A stretch of 64,000 nt of DNA from Nematostella vectensis (taxonomy: Eukaryota; Cnidaria; Anthozoa; Actiniaria; Edwardsiidae), in assembly GCF_932526225.1 (NCBI RefSeq), contig NC_064042.1, positions 14,829,040 to 14,893,039 of the forward strand, written 5' to 3'. The notes beneath the pieces are model-generated. The model saw nothing but the letters and a program-made list of their open reading frames with translations, did no database searches and was not told where the DNA came from. Below, piece after piece: positions 47,301 through 60,818 of this stretch; the first letter of the stretch is position 1; the number at the start of each line of letters is the position of its first letter. Made by a program: the position numbers and the translations under genes.

Positions 47301-50300
47301 ACAGACGAGAGATTTTAAATATGGCAGCCGTCAACATTTGCCTCAAAGTCCTGTCATTGACAGCTATAGATTTATGGATGTCAAAAAGTTCACAAATGTT
47401 AGTGTCCGCTACACAGCGGAAAATTGGCGGAAGAAAACTTGGAGATTGGTTTTTACTGAGATCCCGGAAAGACTGCCAGAAAGACCGATAAAACTGACTG
47501 TTTATTAGCCTTTTTGAGCGAGAACGAAAAACAAAACAAAATCGATTATTTTAGTTTTGAGGAGAGAAGCCATTTAAGTATATAAATGCGCGAGTCTCGA
47601 AGTGCGTGTTTGTCGTAAGTAAAAACTAAAAACAAAACCAGACTCGTCCAAGAACACCAGCGTATCACATAAGGATGTTTGCCCAGAAATCAGCCCTCAG
47701 TCCTCCTCGTCTTTGTAGAGCTATCTGTCTAATCCAAAATTCGATAAAATTAATTAAAATATTTTGTAGGCTCAAAATGACTAAAATTACAGATACCACG
47801 TAAACTTTGAGAAGTAATGGATTGAGGATAGAGCTAATTCAGAGCCTGTGCTTCGGAAGTCAGCTATCTTAGCTAAAGTCGGATTTTCTTGTTCTTCATG
47901 TTCCTGAAACTTCAAATTCGTCTCTCCGTGAGAATTGTGAATCGATGCTACCAAATTTTGCAAATATCGCCACAGTGTCCAATTTGACCCCCCAAATAAA
48001 ACTACACTTTATCAATAGAAAAGCCTAGAAAAAAAATCTCATCCAAATAACCCGCTACCTAAGATCTTGGGACAACGAAGCGGGCATTTTTAGCACTGTT
48101 TCGATAACACAGTTAATTCCTCCCATGGTGCCCCTCGGGTTACGACACACACATCCTCGATAGCCGAAGTGCAACCGTTTTTGAAATAGGTGTATAAAGT
48201 AATTATGGTCACCGCCATATATGACAATGAAGAAATTTTACAACATAAATGCTAAGGAGGACCATAAACTAAACAAGAACCAATAAAAAGGAATGTGAAA
48301 CAATACTGGGTTTAGTGAAAAATATTACATTCTATAGTTAAATGATATAAACGATGCTCAGGATGTATGATAATTAACAAAAAGATCTTATTTTTGCGTG
48401 CGTCTGTCGTCCCCAATAGATTGCACAGATGACGTCACAGCGTGTCATGGACAAAAAAGTACGAGACGAGACGCAGTCGAGTTGCGTGACTGTTGTTCAT
48501 GACACGCTGTGACGTTTTTTCTGCACCCATTTGTTTTAAACAACAATTGAGATGTTTTCTTACTTTACAATTTAGTTTTGGATAGCACTCGCGCATGCTC
48601 ACGCTAAGCGCGCGTGTGTCCTCTAAGACCCCGTCCCCACGTATCCGTTTTCGTTTGAAACGCAACCTTTTTGTTCCGTTTTCAAAAAGATCCGCGTCCA
48701 CAAGAAGCGTTTTCATTTTAATACGACCCCTCCCCACGAAAACGCAGAAACGGTACGAAAACGATAGCAAGTTCTACAACGCATTCGTACTCGCGCGCCA
48801 AGTGGACTGGACCTGAGTTATCACGCCATCGTTTTCAAAAGGTTCCGTTTTCGTCCGTCCCCACGGCATCAAAAGGGTATCGTTTTAAATTGTTCCACTC
48901 AGGAGATCGTTTTCAAATCGTTCCGTTTTCGGTCATCGTTTTCGCGTTTCCGTGTGGACGATACCCGTATCCGTAACAAAAAGGCTGCGTTTTCAAACGA
49001 AAACAGATACGTTTGGACGGGGTCTAATAACACATAAACTCTTGACCAAACAGAGGGCGCGATTTACGAGTGTCGTTGTATAATTAGTGTTTTTAAGTTT
49101 AAACTGTCTCACCTGTATGGACGGATTGTCTCCGTCAGGTCACTCCAGTCTGACTTCTGGAGTGCGTTATCAATAAATGCCTTCAAAACGCCATTCACCA
49201 CACCAATGATCCCCTATAAGAAAACAACATTATCATAAACCATTGAAACAGATAAAGCTATTTCTCTATATAAGAAAATCACATGAAATTTACTGGCATA
49301 ATGGGGACTGTCAGACTCTATTACCCTTTTTCTTGTCAATATTTTTACATAAAGTGTGACACAAAAAATGTTCAAGTCCATTCGAAAACATAGGTCAGAT
49401 AGCGAAATAAAATTGTTTCTACTGCCTCATAGCTGATAGGATGACAAAAATGGCAGCTGATAGACGTTCATGTGTTAAAAATGGAATTAAATATTCCAAA
49501 CTAGACTGTTCAATTACGCTGGAAATGTAATAGCAAATAATTTCTGTTGGAAGCAGGTCGTCTGTTGACCGGATTTTTTTTTATAAACAAACATACTCCT
49601 GGATATTTACCTCATTTTGGTTTTTAAGAGTCTCGCAAGGTTCATTGTTCGTGGACAAGGTTATCTTCAGCTCCTTGAAGATCAAAAAACAAGAATAAAT
49701 AGTGGGGGAGTGGACAAAGCATCCCGTGCCTCCGGTGCAACCAAAACTAATTGAGATGTCAGCAATAACGTGGTATTTTTCAAGGGGCAAATAAAATGTT
49801 AAACAAGATAAAACTTTTTATTTGCTTCATTTACATCCATTTGCTTTGAATCCAGATGTAGCCCAAAGCCACTGCTTTGTTCTTATCCTGAGCAAGTGAG
49901 GAGAGTTTAGCTGGCTTATCGAGACCCTGAGGGATGGTAAACGAGCCTAGAACGAAATGCAGCACCTCGAAAATACATCTTAACTTCACCCGACGTATCA
50001 TTTTCATCCTGATTGGGGGTAGCTTGAAGTAGATTTCAGATTACCTTATGGAGAGTCAGTTCCAGGGCGTCATTGCACATCTCAAATGCATCGGTAGCCT
50101 TCAAGACCCGGCTAACATCGTCTCCAAGACAAGAAAGAAGATATGAGAATCCTTCTTCTCCTTGCTTAAGGGCGTATTTAGTCAGCCAGCTATCAGAACA
50201 CATTGAAATGATACATTTAAAGATCATGTTATCAAGGTAACCATCGTCAAGTTCATAGGTCATAGTTCCCCACACATAAGAACCTGGGCTTAAATTTGGT

Positions 50301-53300
50301 ATCTTAAAGTAAATGTATATGAAATTGTGATAAAATGTTTAGGCTACCTTGTAAAAGGCAGGTTCCTATATGTGGGGAGCTACTGTTACCATACTGGGAC
50401 ATAAGGTAAACTCGTAGGTTTCCCAAGAGGAGCCATGTACTCCAGTACAATATTGGTCAGCTAGGCATGGTCAGATCATTAGATACAGTCTGACCATTAA
50501 AACCTCAATCAGCATGTATGTGTGGAGTGTCAGGTGTCTTCTGAAAAACGATAATTTTAACATTGACATTGACACTGAAGATTACTTTCCATTTGACGGT
50601 TGGAATATGTAGCCTGTAATTGGTCGACCGGACAGAGAACCATCAAGGGAAAGCGCCAGAGGCATACCTCGGAAAAGTTGTGCTGAAGTCGTAAGCCGTC
50701 AACTTATACGCATACACTCCAAGCTTTATGGCGATTCGGTGCAACGCCTGTTCGTAAGCTTGATTATCACGAGAAGTATAACAGAGAAATATCTCTCTAT
50801 CTCTTGATGCCTTCGCGCATCTTGCAATGTAGGAAACCCTACTGGTGTCACACTGGACCATGATGGTACCTTGGCACATACGGTCACGAAAAGCTTTTGC
50901 CAGCAAGAAGGACACTTTAACCTTAATGTCATGAATGGTTCTTTCCTTGAGGCGTCCTCCAGTACTTGATTCACGTGGAGCATTCTCGGTATCGCCATCC
51001 CCAAGGTACCCATAACGGTAAAGGATAGTGTCTAGCATCCTCTGTGCATCAGGTGAGTCGCCAAATCTGAGCATTGTCAATAAAGCCAGCCCTGCCCAGA
51101 GTCGAACATACAACGGAAACAGAACTAGCTCCCAGTGCTTCGTTTCCACGCATGTGGGGGAGGACACTCCAAGACAGCTCAGAGCAGCGTCAAAAACAAG
51201 CTTCTCAGATTCTTGTTCTGGAGGACAGTGGTACATGATAACCCGGATGAGAGAGCTGGGTGGGGAGAGATGCCAGGAAGTGGTATGTTTCAAGAAGAAC
51301 TTTGCAATCTCGGCAACTATCTCCCAATCCACGTCCAATGGACTGGACATCATTTGGACGCTCAACCAGTTATCCGTGTCAAACTGTTCCACCTAGAATC
51401 AAAGCTTAGCATGATTATAAATCATTTTCTTTTTCGTCCGAAGAAGCAGTCATTGGATGAATGAAGACATCTCTGTATTGGCACTACAATACAGTAGAAT
51501 ACAGTAAATACACAGTAGTTCCAGTGTCTGCTTTAGTTTCTGTTAGTAGACATGAGTTCTAGGAAATTACTTACCTCGAGGTACTTGGGTTCCATGGGAA
51601 TTCTCGGTACAAAGAGTCCCATCAGTCCTACTAGATCCCTGATGTGTTGGCCCGTCTGAAGTCGTCTGATGGCATCGTCTTCATGGCCAGGGCTTTCAAG
51701 GAGAAGCTTTTGATGATGGACAAACGCTGACTCAGTCAAGCCTTCATCCACACTTAGGGCGTCATACAGGAATGCAAACGTTGATACGTCTACTAAGGTG
51801 TCCTGTGGGTAAATAAAAGGGCCGTGGCTGTGTCCCTTGTTACCTGTGGGTTCTTTGCCACTTTTGGCCGACTCGGGGTCCCCTTGACCATTGATAACAC
51901 ATACGGTTGTGGGAATCTCGCAGATATTGTTATCATAAATCTGCCCCAGGAAGAAAGAAACCAAAGCAGCAGAGATTGAAAACGCCAAGTTTATTGCTGC
52001 GGTCTTGCAATTGTGAAACTGAAAAGCCTGGATAATGGAGCACCATGTCTGAATGTCGAAATCAATGGAGCCAATCCTTATTGAGTGTGGCCGGAGTATT
52101 TTATGGATAGTAGAAATATCTATTGGCGTTGATGAGCTGGGCCCGTCCCCTTGTAGAATGAACTGGACCAATTTTACTGCTGATACAGTGGCTAGGGGGG
52201 TTTCTCCTTTCGCTAAGCCAGCCAATTCATCTCTAGACAAGTCCACATTCTGTGCCATGTTGAGAGCGACTTCAATTCCTTTCCAAGGTAAGAGCTGTTT
52301 ATCCTCGCAGACCCTGAGGACTGTAAAGTAGTTATGTTGACTAATTATTTCCGGATGCATCGCATAATTCAAGGGACCATTCAAAGACTAAGAATTGAGA
52401 GACAAACCCTGTGACAAAATTGTGCCGGTTTTCTCCAGCTAAGAAGGCAGTCAAGAACCACCGGACAAGAATTTCCTATATATATAAGCTGGTTAAATTT
52501 AATCATAAATGAGACATGTACACTCAACACCGATATCTTTGTGCTGTACAAGTTTGTGTTGGTGGCAAGATGATTGTAAAGCCTTACCATCCCCATTCAA
52601 TTTCTCAAGCTTTTTCATCAAGGAATGCTTTTGCCTTTTCAACAACTTGGGGTTAAGGACGGCAAGTTGCCAAAGCCTGGCCAACTCATCACTCAGGGTT
52701 CCACAACTAGGCAGGATATGGAAAAACTGGGCATTAGAGCTTAATTGTTGGCACTTCACCTATGCAGCAACCGTTTTGATAAACAAGCGGATGGAATCGA
52801 GGTTGGTACCTAAATAGAGGTCTCTAAAAACAGCATTTAGTGAAAGGCAAACATTTTTAACATGTACTGTACAGTGGCTGCTCAATGGAGATACACAAAC
52901 AATGAACTAACACACAAATAAATCAAATAAAGGAAAACAATTGGTTATTGCCTCTCAAATAATGGTATTTTGGGCCAAGTTTATAAAAATATTGCTGGGA
53001 TGGAATTTTAAAATCTAGCTTATAAATGATTATCTCACTTAATATCATTTATTTCCAAAACAAGCAGTCAAATTTAAAATTTCTAGAAATGGCCTGATAG
53101 TCACACTCCTTTTCTATTACCTGAAAACTCTGGGGGTGAAGCCCATGGATAGTTTGCCTGTTGGTTGGTCCAGTGTGGAATTAGATGATTTGCCCTGTAC
53201 GACTGTTTCTAGACGACGAATGAGGCTCTCTGTCAGAATTGACAGTGCATCAGTGTTAGAATCATTTGAGAGTAGCTCATACATCTCTGTCACTATTTCA

Positions 53301-56300
53301 ACCTTTGGGTATTCCATCCATACATGGAACGGTTTGTCCATTTCTGCACCCATCATTTCTGGAAATAGATATTATTTTTTAATAAAGGAAGAGAAAACAC
53401 CTTAATAATACCTATCTAGATCCCTATTGTCTTTAAAAAGACAAAAGCAACATATTTCTTTATGTACCCATGTAAAATGTACGTTTTTCTTTTCAAATGA
53501 ACTTCAAAATCCATACCATGTTTTATACACAATACCATGTCTTATACACAGTACCATGTCCTATACACAATACCATGTCCTATACACAATACCATGTCCT
53601 ATACACAGTACCATGTCTTATACACAATACCATGTCTTATACACAATACCATGTCTTATACACAATACCATGTCTTATACACAATACCATGTCCTATACA
53701 GAATACCATGTCTTATACACAATACCATGTCTTATACACAATACCATGTCTTATACACAATACCATGTCCTATACAGAATACCATGTCTTATACACAGTA
53801 CCATGTCCTATACACAATATCATGTCTTATACACAATACCATGTCTTATACACAATACCATGTCTTATACACAATACCATGTCTTATACACAATACCATG
53901 TCTTATACACAATACCATGTCTTATACACAATACCATGTCCTATACACAATACCATGTCCTATACACAGTACCATGTCCTATACACAATACCATGTCTTA
54001 TACACAATACCATGTCTAATACACAGTACCACGTCTTATACACAGTACCACGCCTTATACACAATACCATGTCCGATACACAATACCATGTCTTATACAC
54101 AATACCATGTCCTATACACAACACCATGTCTTATAGAGTGAAACTTATTTATCCTAATCTGTATAAAATAAAAGACAAACTATTGCATCAATTCTAATTT
54201 AACATGGTTTGAAGTAATTTGCATTTTATATTTCAGTTTATTTTTAGCTCTTGTAACACACAGGTCCAGGAAGGGGTTAAGACAGAATTTAAGACATGCG
54301 ACAGGTTTGGCCCCGATGGGAGAAAACTTTTATTGTATTAATTGTATAGATGTGGCAACCGTTTGATAAAAACCATATGAGTCCCTTTCCTCTTGCACGG
54401 GGAATAAGCATTTAATGTATTCAAATCCATTTCTGATAGTTTCATGGTCATTCCTACCCAGTATGACTGGTTGGCTGATCCTGTTATTCAAAGGAATACT
54501 TGGTATTTTTGAGGGAAAGCCCAACTCCTTAGGGAAGTTATGTCTGAAGGCATCAGAGCACCGGCCACGGAAGTTTACTCTACACAAAAACCAGCAGCTA
54601 TCTTCGTCAAGACCTGAAAGCAAAATTATATAATCTCAGTTTAAACCTACATTTACCATCAGCTATTTTTCTAAAGCCCTGGTCAAACATATCTTGTTGA
54701 TGTTTTCATACACTATATCAGAAAATGAATATCAAAATAACCATCTAAATACAAAATTTATACTTACATTCCCAAATTCAATAGAAAATATTGCAATTCC
54801 TAAATCATCTGCTGGAAATGAATGCTTTTTCACACTATTTACTAACAACTATGATCTGGAGGGGGGGAAGACTCTCCAGAAAGGTAGATGGGGGTGATTG
54901 TCCTATCTTTTAGGGTATGAAATTTTGACAAACTGCTATCCCTTGGGGGTGTTGAAGGATTTTTCCAATTCTGCTAGCTCTTATAAAATTCGACCGAGTG
55001 CTTTTCCCATTGGGGTGTTGGGTTAAAAACCCCACCAACCACAACCAATTTACTACTCTAAGAGGCAAGAATTTCTGTTGACCACACCCAAAGTAATATC
55101 CCTTAGGGTTAAAATCAATTTTGACGACTATCATCCCTGTCTGTTTTTATCAGATTCTCCTCCCCCTCATTTCAGGCTTTCATCTTAAACTGATCTTCAG
55201 CAAGACAATGTGCTCGCATAAGCACCCCAAGGCCATCAAATGCACCAAGAGGTAATAATGATGATGCCGCCAACGATGACAATGCTGCTGCCACTGACGA
55301 CAACAATGACGGTGATGATGATGGTGGTGGTGGTGATAATGACAATATAGTATTTGGATACACTGCAGTAAGCTACCACCCTTGGGTATCAGCCAGGCAG
55401 CTAATATAAGTTAGCAACTTTTAATGTAGGTTCACAAAAATGAGATGAGTCTGAAAATACTTTATCAATGCCAAGTAAATTTACCACATTAACAGGGGCG
55501 GATCTAGCTTTTCGCTTAGGGGGGGGGGGGGTTGCTCAGTGACAAAGAGGGGAGGGGGCAATTTTTTCGTTACATATGGCTTTCTGGCAGCCCAAAGGGG
55601 GGGTTTAAACCCCTAAACCCTCTCCCTAGATCTGCTACTGATTAAGCATAAGAACAGTGCTTATTACATTTATTAGTGCAGTACAAATAAGACCTCTATT
55701 ACCTGGCCCTGAGGTGGCATCTGGTACTCCCTCCATGACATTGATGTCTGCCTGGCCATGCTGCCCATTCTTGTTTAAAAGCTGCTCAAGCAAGTTCTGT
55801 GCAGTGTCCACGACGTCAGTGTTGGTGTGATGGTTCAACAGTGAATTTGTGAGCTTCAAAAGCTGTTCTCTGTCTAACTGGTGGAGTGAGTCTGATATTG
55901 GCAATGCACTGATGGTAGCTTTTTCAGGGTGGCATATCCGCTCTAGAGCAACCTTGGTAACATGGCTGCACCAGGATGTCTGAGACTTACACGAACAATG
56001 CACTGAAGTGATCTTGCCACGATCGAAGAAAATGGTTACATAGTACTTCTCCACATTCTTTGAGACAGTAGCACTTAGTCGAAAACCTGACCAAGAGATA
56101 GCAATCAAAACAGATTTAGTGCCCCATGAGTATGATGATACGATATTTGTGTGTTGATGCCTATGCCCCAATGGACCACTTGTACACAGTGATAAGAGAT
56201 ACCACAAAGCAGTTGGCTTATGCTGGTCTTGTTTTGCAGAGGGCTTAAAGTGCATTAGCAAGAAGGAGAGTAGATGTGATCATTATTATTTTACTCAATA

Positions 56301-56932
56301 CTAAAGCTCCTTAAAACTCCCTAAACAATTTCCATGCCCCCCTCACCCCCCTGTTCCTATAATTATTAAGAATGTTAGATTGTTTTTTTAACTATTGAGA
56401 CAGTTCACCCTATAGCAATACTTCCATAACCTTTTCTCACAAGTGAGGGACCAGTGGGGAAGAATGTTATCTTGGCTTTCTTACCTATTTGGCTCATGTT
56501 GGCAACTGATAAGTTTCTCATGGAATAGCTTGGTTCATGGTTGTTATTATTCAAGCTGGCAAATTTCATGACCTTTTCCACATCTACAGGAAAGGAACTG
56601 GATATCACTTTCAACTGGAGCTCATCAGGGATTGGTGGAAACCGGTCTTGTAGATAACCAAACGGGAAGTTTGAAGACAGAAATTTACAGCAACAATCTA
56701 CAAGCGATGGAACATTGTACACTTTGTCTGTTTCTGCTGGAGGTGATGTGGACTGTTCACCGTCAAGTTCGCCATCCGAGCAGCTATCTGTATCTCTGTA
56801 TTCATCACAAAGCAAGTCACCGTCATCTGAATAGTCGTAATATAAATCAAAATCTTCGAAATCTTGATAATAGAAAAATTGTTCTGGAAGATCGAACAAT
56901 CCTAATTGAGCATACTGCATGGAACGGAGCAT
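44312..56932 (-). CDS. ZSWIM-family protein (SWIM zinc finger), multi-exon
   Basis: First coding exon about 56485-56932 (acidic N-terminus, then SLVDCCCKFLSSNFPF). Exon 2, 55703-56086, joins as QIGFRLSATV and carries the SWIM finger C-x-C-x(n)-C-x-H (HCSCKSQTSWCSHV) and the helical DREQLLKLTNSLL region. Further likely exons: 54330-54613, 53121-53358, 52588-52739 (DELARLWQLAVLNPKLL, a ZSWIM signature), about 51575-52384, 50668-51392, about 50044-50285, about 49853-49948, about 49610-49795, 49113-49213, 46950-47070, 45603-45865, 45229-45344 and last exon 44312-44633. Some junction phases do not agree, so exons are missing or mis-set. ZSWIM proteins are substrate receptors of Cullin-RING E3 ligases (ZSWIM8 acts in Argonaute turnover). 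Which family member this is remains open. Confidence 0.72.
47508..48620. other. Large ZSWIM intron with a 17-bp inverted repeat
   Basis: Mostly featureless AT-rich DNA. CGTCACAGCGTGTCATG near 48432 is repeated inverted near 48498 (CATGACACGCTGTGACG) and could form a hairpin. Confidence 0.5.
48627..49024. mobile_element. 398-bp MITE with TAA target duplication
   Basis: Terminal inverted repeats begin GACCCCGTCCCCACGTATCC and end with the near reverse complement (GATACGTTTGGACGGGGTC). The interior is built of ACGTTTTC/GAAAACG-like pieces. TAA flanks both ends (48624-48626, 49025-49027), which fits PIF/Harbinger-type 3-bp duplications. Confidence 0.75.
53510..54132. repeat. 20-bp minisatellite (TACCATGTCTTATACACAA)
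   Basis: About 32 copies of a 19-20-bp unit in a ZSWIM intron. Its long open frames in all three plus frames (TMSYTQYHVLYTIPCLIHN repeats) are spurious. Confidence 0.93.
55497..55640. mobile_element. Small MITE-like repeat with G-tract
   Basis: Starts GGCGGATCTAGC and ends CTAGATCTGCTACTG, an inverted pair, with a G-homopolymer inside. Similar short elements with G/C tracts recur at 57418-57560 and at 552-787. Confidence 0.5.
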
Positions 56933-56999
56933 TTTCTCTGAGTGTTTTTTTTTTTTTTGGCTCTAACCAAGAGCTAAGTTTAAACTTGGGGCAATGCTT

Positions 57000-58391
57000 A
57001 CTCTTCTTGTGAACTTCTATCTGGATACAACTCGTGTTTTTCTCTTCTACGTCTTATTTTTCAGTCTACATTTTCCTTGTAAATGCAGAACACATCTTAT
57101 GACATCCAAACCGCATCATCGACGAAGAATGAACTGATGAAGTTGAAGTATAAAAGCAAGAATGAAATAAAATTTCCTCATTCCAGGACGTGAACGACAG
57201 GGGGCACTGGGCACTGGTAATAGACATCCTTGGGGCTTCGGATGCCTGTACTTTTTCCACAGGTAGTCCAGACAAGCTAAGGTAGTCCAGTAGTCTGGTA
57301 GTCGGTACAGAAGTTTCTTTCAGTATCTATTTACTTGTTCTAGTTGTGTTCTATAGGTCTAAAGTAGCGCTAACTATGCGCAACCTGTTGGGCATTATAG
57401 TGAGCGTTGTATTTCAGGGGAGTAGCCACGGGGGGTGCCCCCCCTTGTAGTACCAAAAAATACAGTAAATGAATGATAAATTAACTAAACTCCAGGAGAA
57501 AATGCCTTGAAAGGGCCTTTTGGGCCCAACCGTTAAAAATCCTGGCTACGCCGCTGTATTTCCAGAATTTTTTTTTAGTTTTCATTCTTTCGGAAACACA
57601 TAATTTTGAGAAGAATACACACACAACGGAACTAACGAAATTACTACTTACTACAGAAAGATAAACATTATTTAAAAACTTTCGATTAGTAGTTGCTTCA
57701 GAGAATTGACATTTATCGCTATGGTGACAAGAGCAGGGTTTCGGGTACGCACATCAGAAAAAGCGCGCGCTTTTTCTGAAGCAATTGTTTTGGGTTCATT
57801 TTGCTTTTGCTTTTTTGCCTTAACAAATCACACATGACGTCAAAGTCTGTTTTACTACTTTCTTACGAAGAGGGAGGTCTTCCTGGAAAAATCAAACCGA
57901 GACTTTGGCGTATTGACTGTAGTTACCTTTGCAGCCGTCCGCTATTGTCAGTGGCGAAAGTGCTCCAATGAATCCCCCACGAACGGCATAAACAAAGCTG
58001 ATTTAGGCACAAAGATATATGTTTTTACATCATGTTTTTTCCACATTATATACATAGACTCTTGACTGCGCTATCCGCAGTTAATGGGTTTAAATACAAA
58101 AGCAATTAAAATTAAGCGTGAATATTATACAAATCCAGCTTTGTAAAGCTGTGGCATTCTTTATGTATGTTCCTATTTGCAAGGCTTTCAGACACCAGGA
58201 TTCTGTCATTTAATACATTATACATTAATTCTCAATCCCAGTGCAGCTATACTTAAATAGGAGTCTAAAAAAAGTTAGATGTGGAAGCTAGTTTGCTAAA
58301 ATGGCTTATATTTTTTTGAATATTTATATGCTTATTAAATTTAATGTTTTATAAGCAAGATAAGTCACTAGACCCAATCCTCGCGCTCCAC
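57000..58391. other. Intergenic region between ZSWIM 5' end and GPCR 1
   Basis: The ZSWIM promoter is presumably just right of 56932. A dispersed repeat (GGAGTAGCCACGGGGGGTGC, about 57418-57560) is visible. No gene recognised. Confidence 0.45.
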
Positions 58392-59534
58392 TCAATTTCC
58401 GTAAGGCCCGACGATAGTGCGCTTATTAGGTCTGCACATGCGTAGTAATCTGAGCATCTCCTTTCGAAACTTACGGTTCATGATGCCGTAGACTAGAGGG
58501 TTTACCGCACCACTAAGGCTACCCAAATAAGTATACAACACGTGAGCAGCACGTGGCAACGAGCCAATCAGAGTGTCAATAATTTCAATAATAATGACAG
58601 GAAGCCAACAAATTGCACAGCCGAGGACTAGTACCAGGAGCACACGGTTGAGACGGATCTCCTCAGGATTTCTACATAGCTGGGCTAGTGCACATGCGTT
58701 TGTGTTAGAGCCCACTGACCCCTCTGTTATGGAAGACGCATGCTCATTTGTTGTGACATTTCTGGTATTGTCTAAAGTACTTGTGATGTGTATCCGGTTA
58801 AGGTTTCTGATTAAATTTTTCTGTTGCACCTTTACGACGCGAAACACGCGCGCGTAACAAAACGATATTACTATTATGGGAATAATAACGTAAACAACCG
58901 TCATGATAAGGGTAAAAGACCGATTTTCAGAGCTGTACCTGTCATAAATATGCATGAAACACACAGCTTTTCCAGGTTGAAACACGTACTCGCACCAGCC
59001 GGGAAAATAGGGGAAAGATGAAGAAAATACAGCGCAAAACAGCGACGCACCAATCAAGAAAGCAGTTAACTTCCACGAGAACCTTCGTCTGTACACTTCT
59101 GATCTGATGACTCGAAAATAACGGTTGACAGAAATAAGCGTCATGAGATGCAGTGAATTCCAGGCAAAGGCTATGCAAAGCACGGCTTGGACTTGACATG
59201 CTGTCTTCCCTAAATTCCATTCACCAGTGACGAGTGACGCGTCGATAAGCGGGTTCACCAAGCATGCATAAAGCAAGTCTGACATTGCCAGAGCCCCTAT
59301 GTATCCATAGGTTATTGTATGGAGCCTCTCGTCTTTGTAGATCACCCAACATGTAAAGAAATTCCCAACTAAAGCTGAGATGTTGATGAGGATGATTAGA
59401 GTACTTTCAAAGACTATCGTCGTAAGACCCCGAGATCTCAACTCAATGTAAAGGTTTGGCCATAACTCAGCTTCAGTCGAGTTCATGTTTTCTTTCTTCG
59501 CACGGATTGATTGCCTTGAGATATGACTTACCAA
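58392..59534 (-). CDS. Class A (rhodopsin-like) GPCR 1, intronless
   Basis: 380 residues with seven hydrophobic helices. Class A landmarks: GN in TM1 (SALVGNFFTCW), LAMSDLL in TM2, NRYFRV in place of DRY at the end of TM3, CAICWLP in TM6, NPLVYGIMNRKFR in TM7. The disulphide cysteines are in ACQVQA and the second extracellular loop (AVCFMH). An alternative start is the ATG at 59486 (MNSTEAE), which leaves an N-glycosylation site (NST) near the N-terminus. The overall look is melatonin/opsin-like orphan receptor; ligand unknown. Lack of introns is common for cnidarian class A receptors. Paralogue at 60819-61868. Confidence 0.92.
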   Translation of the reverse strand: MVSHISRQSIRAKKENMNSTEAELWPNLYIELRSRGLTTIVFESTLIILINISALVGNFFTCWVIYKDERLHTITYGYIGALAMSDLLYACLVNPLIDASLVTGEWNLGKTACQVQAVLCIAFAWNSLHLMTLISVNRYFRVIRSEVYRRRFSWKLTAFLIGASLFCAVFSSSFPYFPGWCEYVFQPGKAVCFMHIYDRYSSENRSFTLIMTVVYVIIPIIVISFCYARVFRVVKVQQKNLIRNLNRIHITSTLDNTRNVTTNEHASSITEGSVGSNTNACALAQLCRNPEEIRLNRVLLVLVLGCAICWLPVIIIEIIDTLIGSLPRAAHVLYTYLGSLSGAVNPLVYGIMNRKFRKEMLRLLRMCRPNKRTIVGPYGN

Positions 59535-60818
59535 TTAATCACTTGGTGATAAAATTGAAACAGTATGACTTGCTTTATAGAATTGCAGATCTATCTTGTC
59601 TTCGGTGTGCAGGTCTTGACTAGCCCGGCTTAGAATAGTTGTCCGCTTAAATCAATACCTCGTTTTTTTAACAGAGCTAGGCTACTAGTTTGTTTACCCC
59701 TGGCAGGTGTTTCTTTAAAGAGAAATTTCCGCGACACCTTTTTTAATTTTCACTTTACATTGATTTTAACCTGACGCGTGCTGTCATCCCATCTATTGCA
59801 ACGATGTATTGTTTGAACAGCGAGAAATTAAAATTTTTCTTACGAAGTAATTCTTCAATTGGGATCCATTTGATAGATGGTTACAAAAAATTAATAATCT
59901 TGTCTGCTTCAAAAAGTGAAGCACAAACAAAGCTAAATTAAGGTTTTCGTGCAAGTAAATAATCTCTCAAATTAAACAGACCTCACTGGCCTTTTAGGAT
60001 ATTAAAATGGAGTTTCTGTTACTATTTCCTCAGAGTTCTGTCACAATGTGCAAATACAATAGGTAACTTATATTCAAAAAGAGCCGTCCAAAAACTCATC
60101 TTGTTTTTGATTGGTGATCTTGTCTTCAATTATCCAGAATTTCCCAAATACTTAGGTTATTACTTTATTTTATTCCAATATCCCTCGAATCACAGGCCAG
60201 CATCATCGTTATAACTGAGGCACATTATTTTGTAACTGAGAGTACTCGGCGATAGGCGGGGAGATCAGAATAGGAACATAGAGGATTTGAGAATGCGTTT
60301 CTTGTATTGGTTATGATTCAAACATAAAACACAATAGTGCAGAGAAATGGTGCAGAATTAATAGTAGGGTTAGGAAATTTTTGCACAACGATTAATTCTA
60401 GATAGGATGCCACGCCCCAAAACAAGTACTTCCAGTTTTATAGGGGGGATTGATTATCACAAAAATGAAGGAAACATACACTTAATGGTAATGTACAGGC
60501 CAAAACATTTTCAGGTAGATAAAGGCTGATATATTTCATATTACCGTTACAAGGGCAACACCCTCACAATGATACTTCCAGTGTTATAGAGATGCAACTA
60601 CTACGATAAAAATAAATATAAAACACACTCAATATGCTAGTTAATGATTTTACTCTTGTATATGGATTAACATTTCGGTTTTTTTTTATCATATGAAAAC
60701 TCTTTACCTACTGCACGAACGCACTGCACCCCCACCCCCACCCCCCGGGTACGGGCCTTGAAATCTATTAGACAAAACGTATCTTCATGGGCGTCATCAA
60801 TTCCATTGTTATCCACCG
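59535..60818. other. Intergenic region between the two GPCR genes
   Basis: AT-rich; no gene or clear repeat seen. It should hold the promoter of GPCR 1 and the 3' UTR of GPCR 2. Confidence 0.45.

Noticed and set aside
48435..48816. Frames across the 48.6-kb MITE
   Set aside because: They translate MITE sequence on both strands.
53427..54197. Long SYTQYHVLYTIPC repeat frames
   Set aside because: Translation of a 20-bp minisatellite in a ZSWIM intron; present in all three plus frames.
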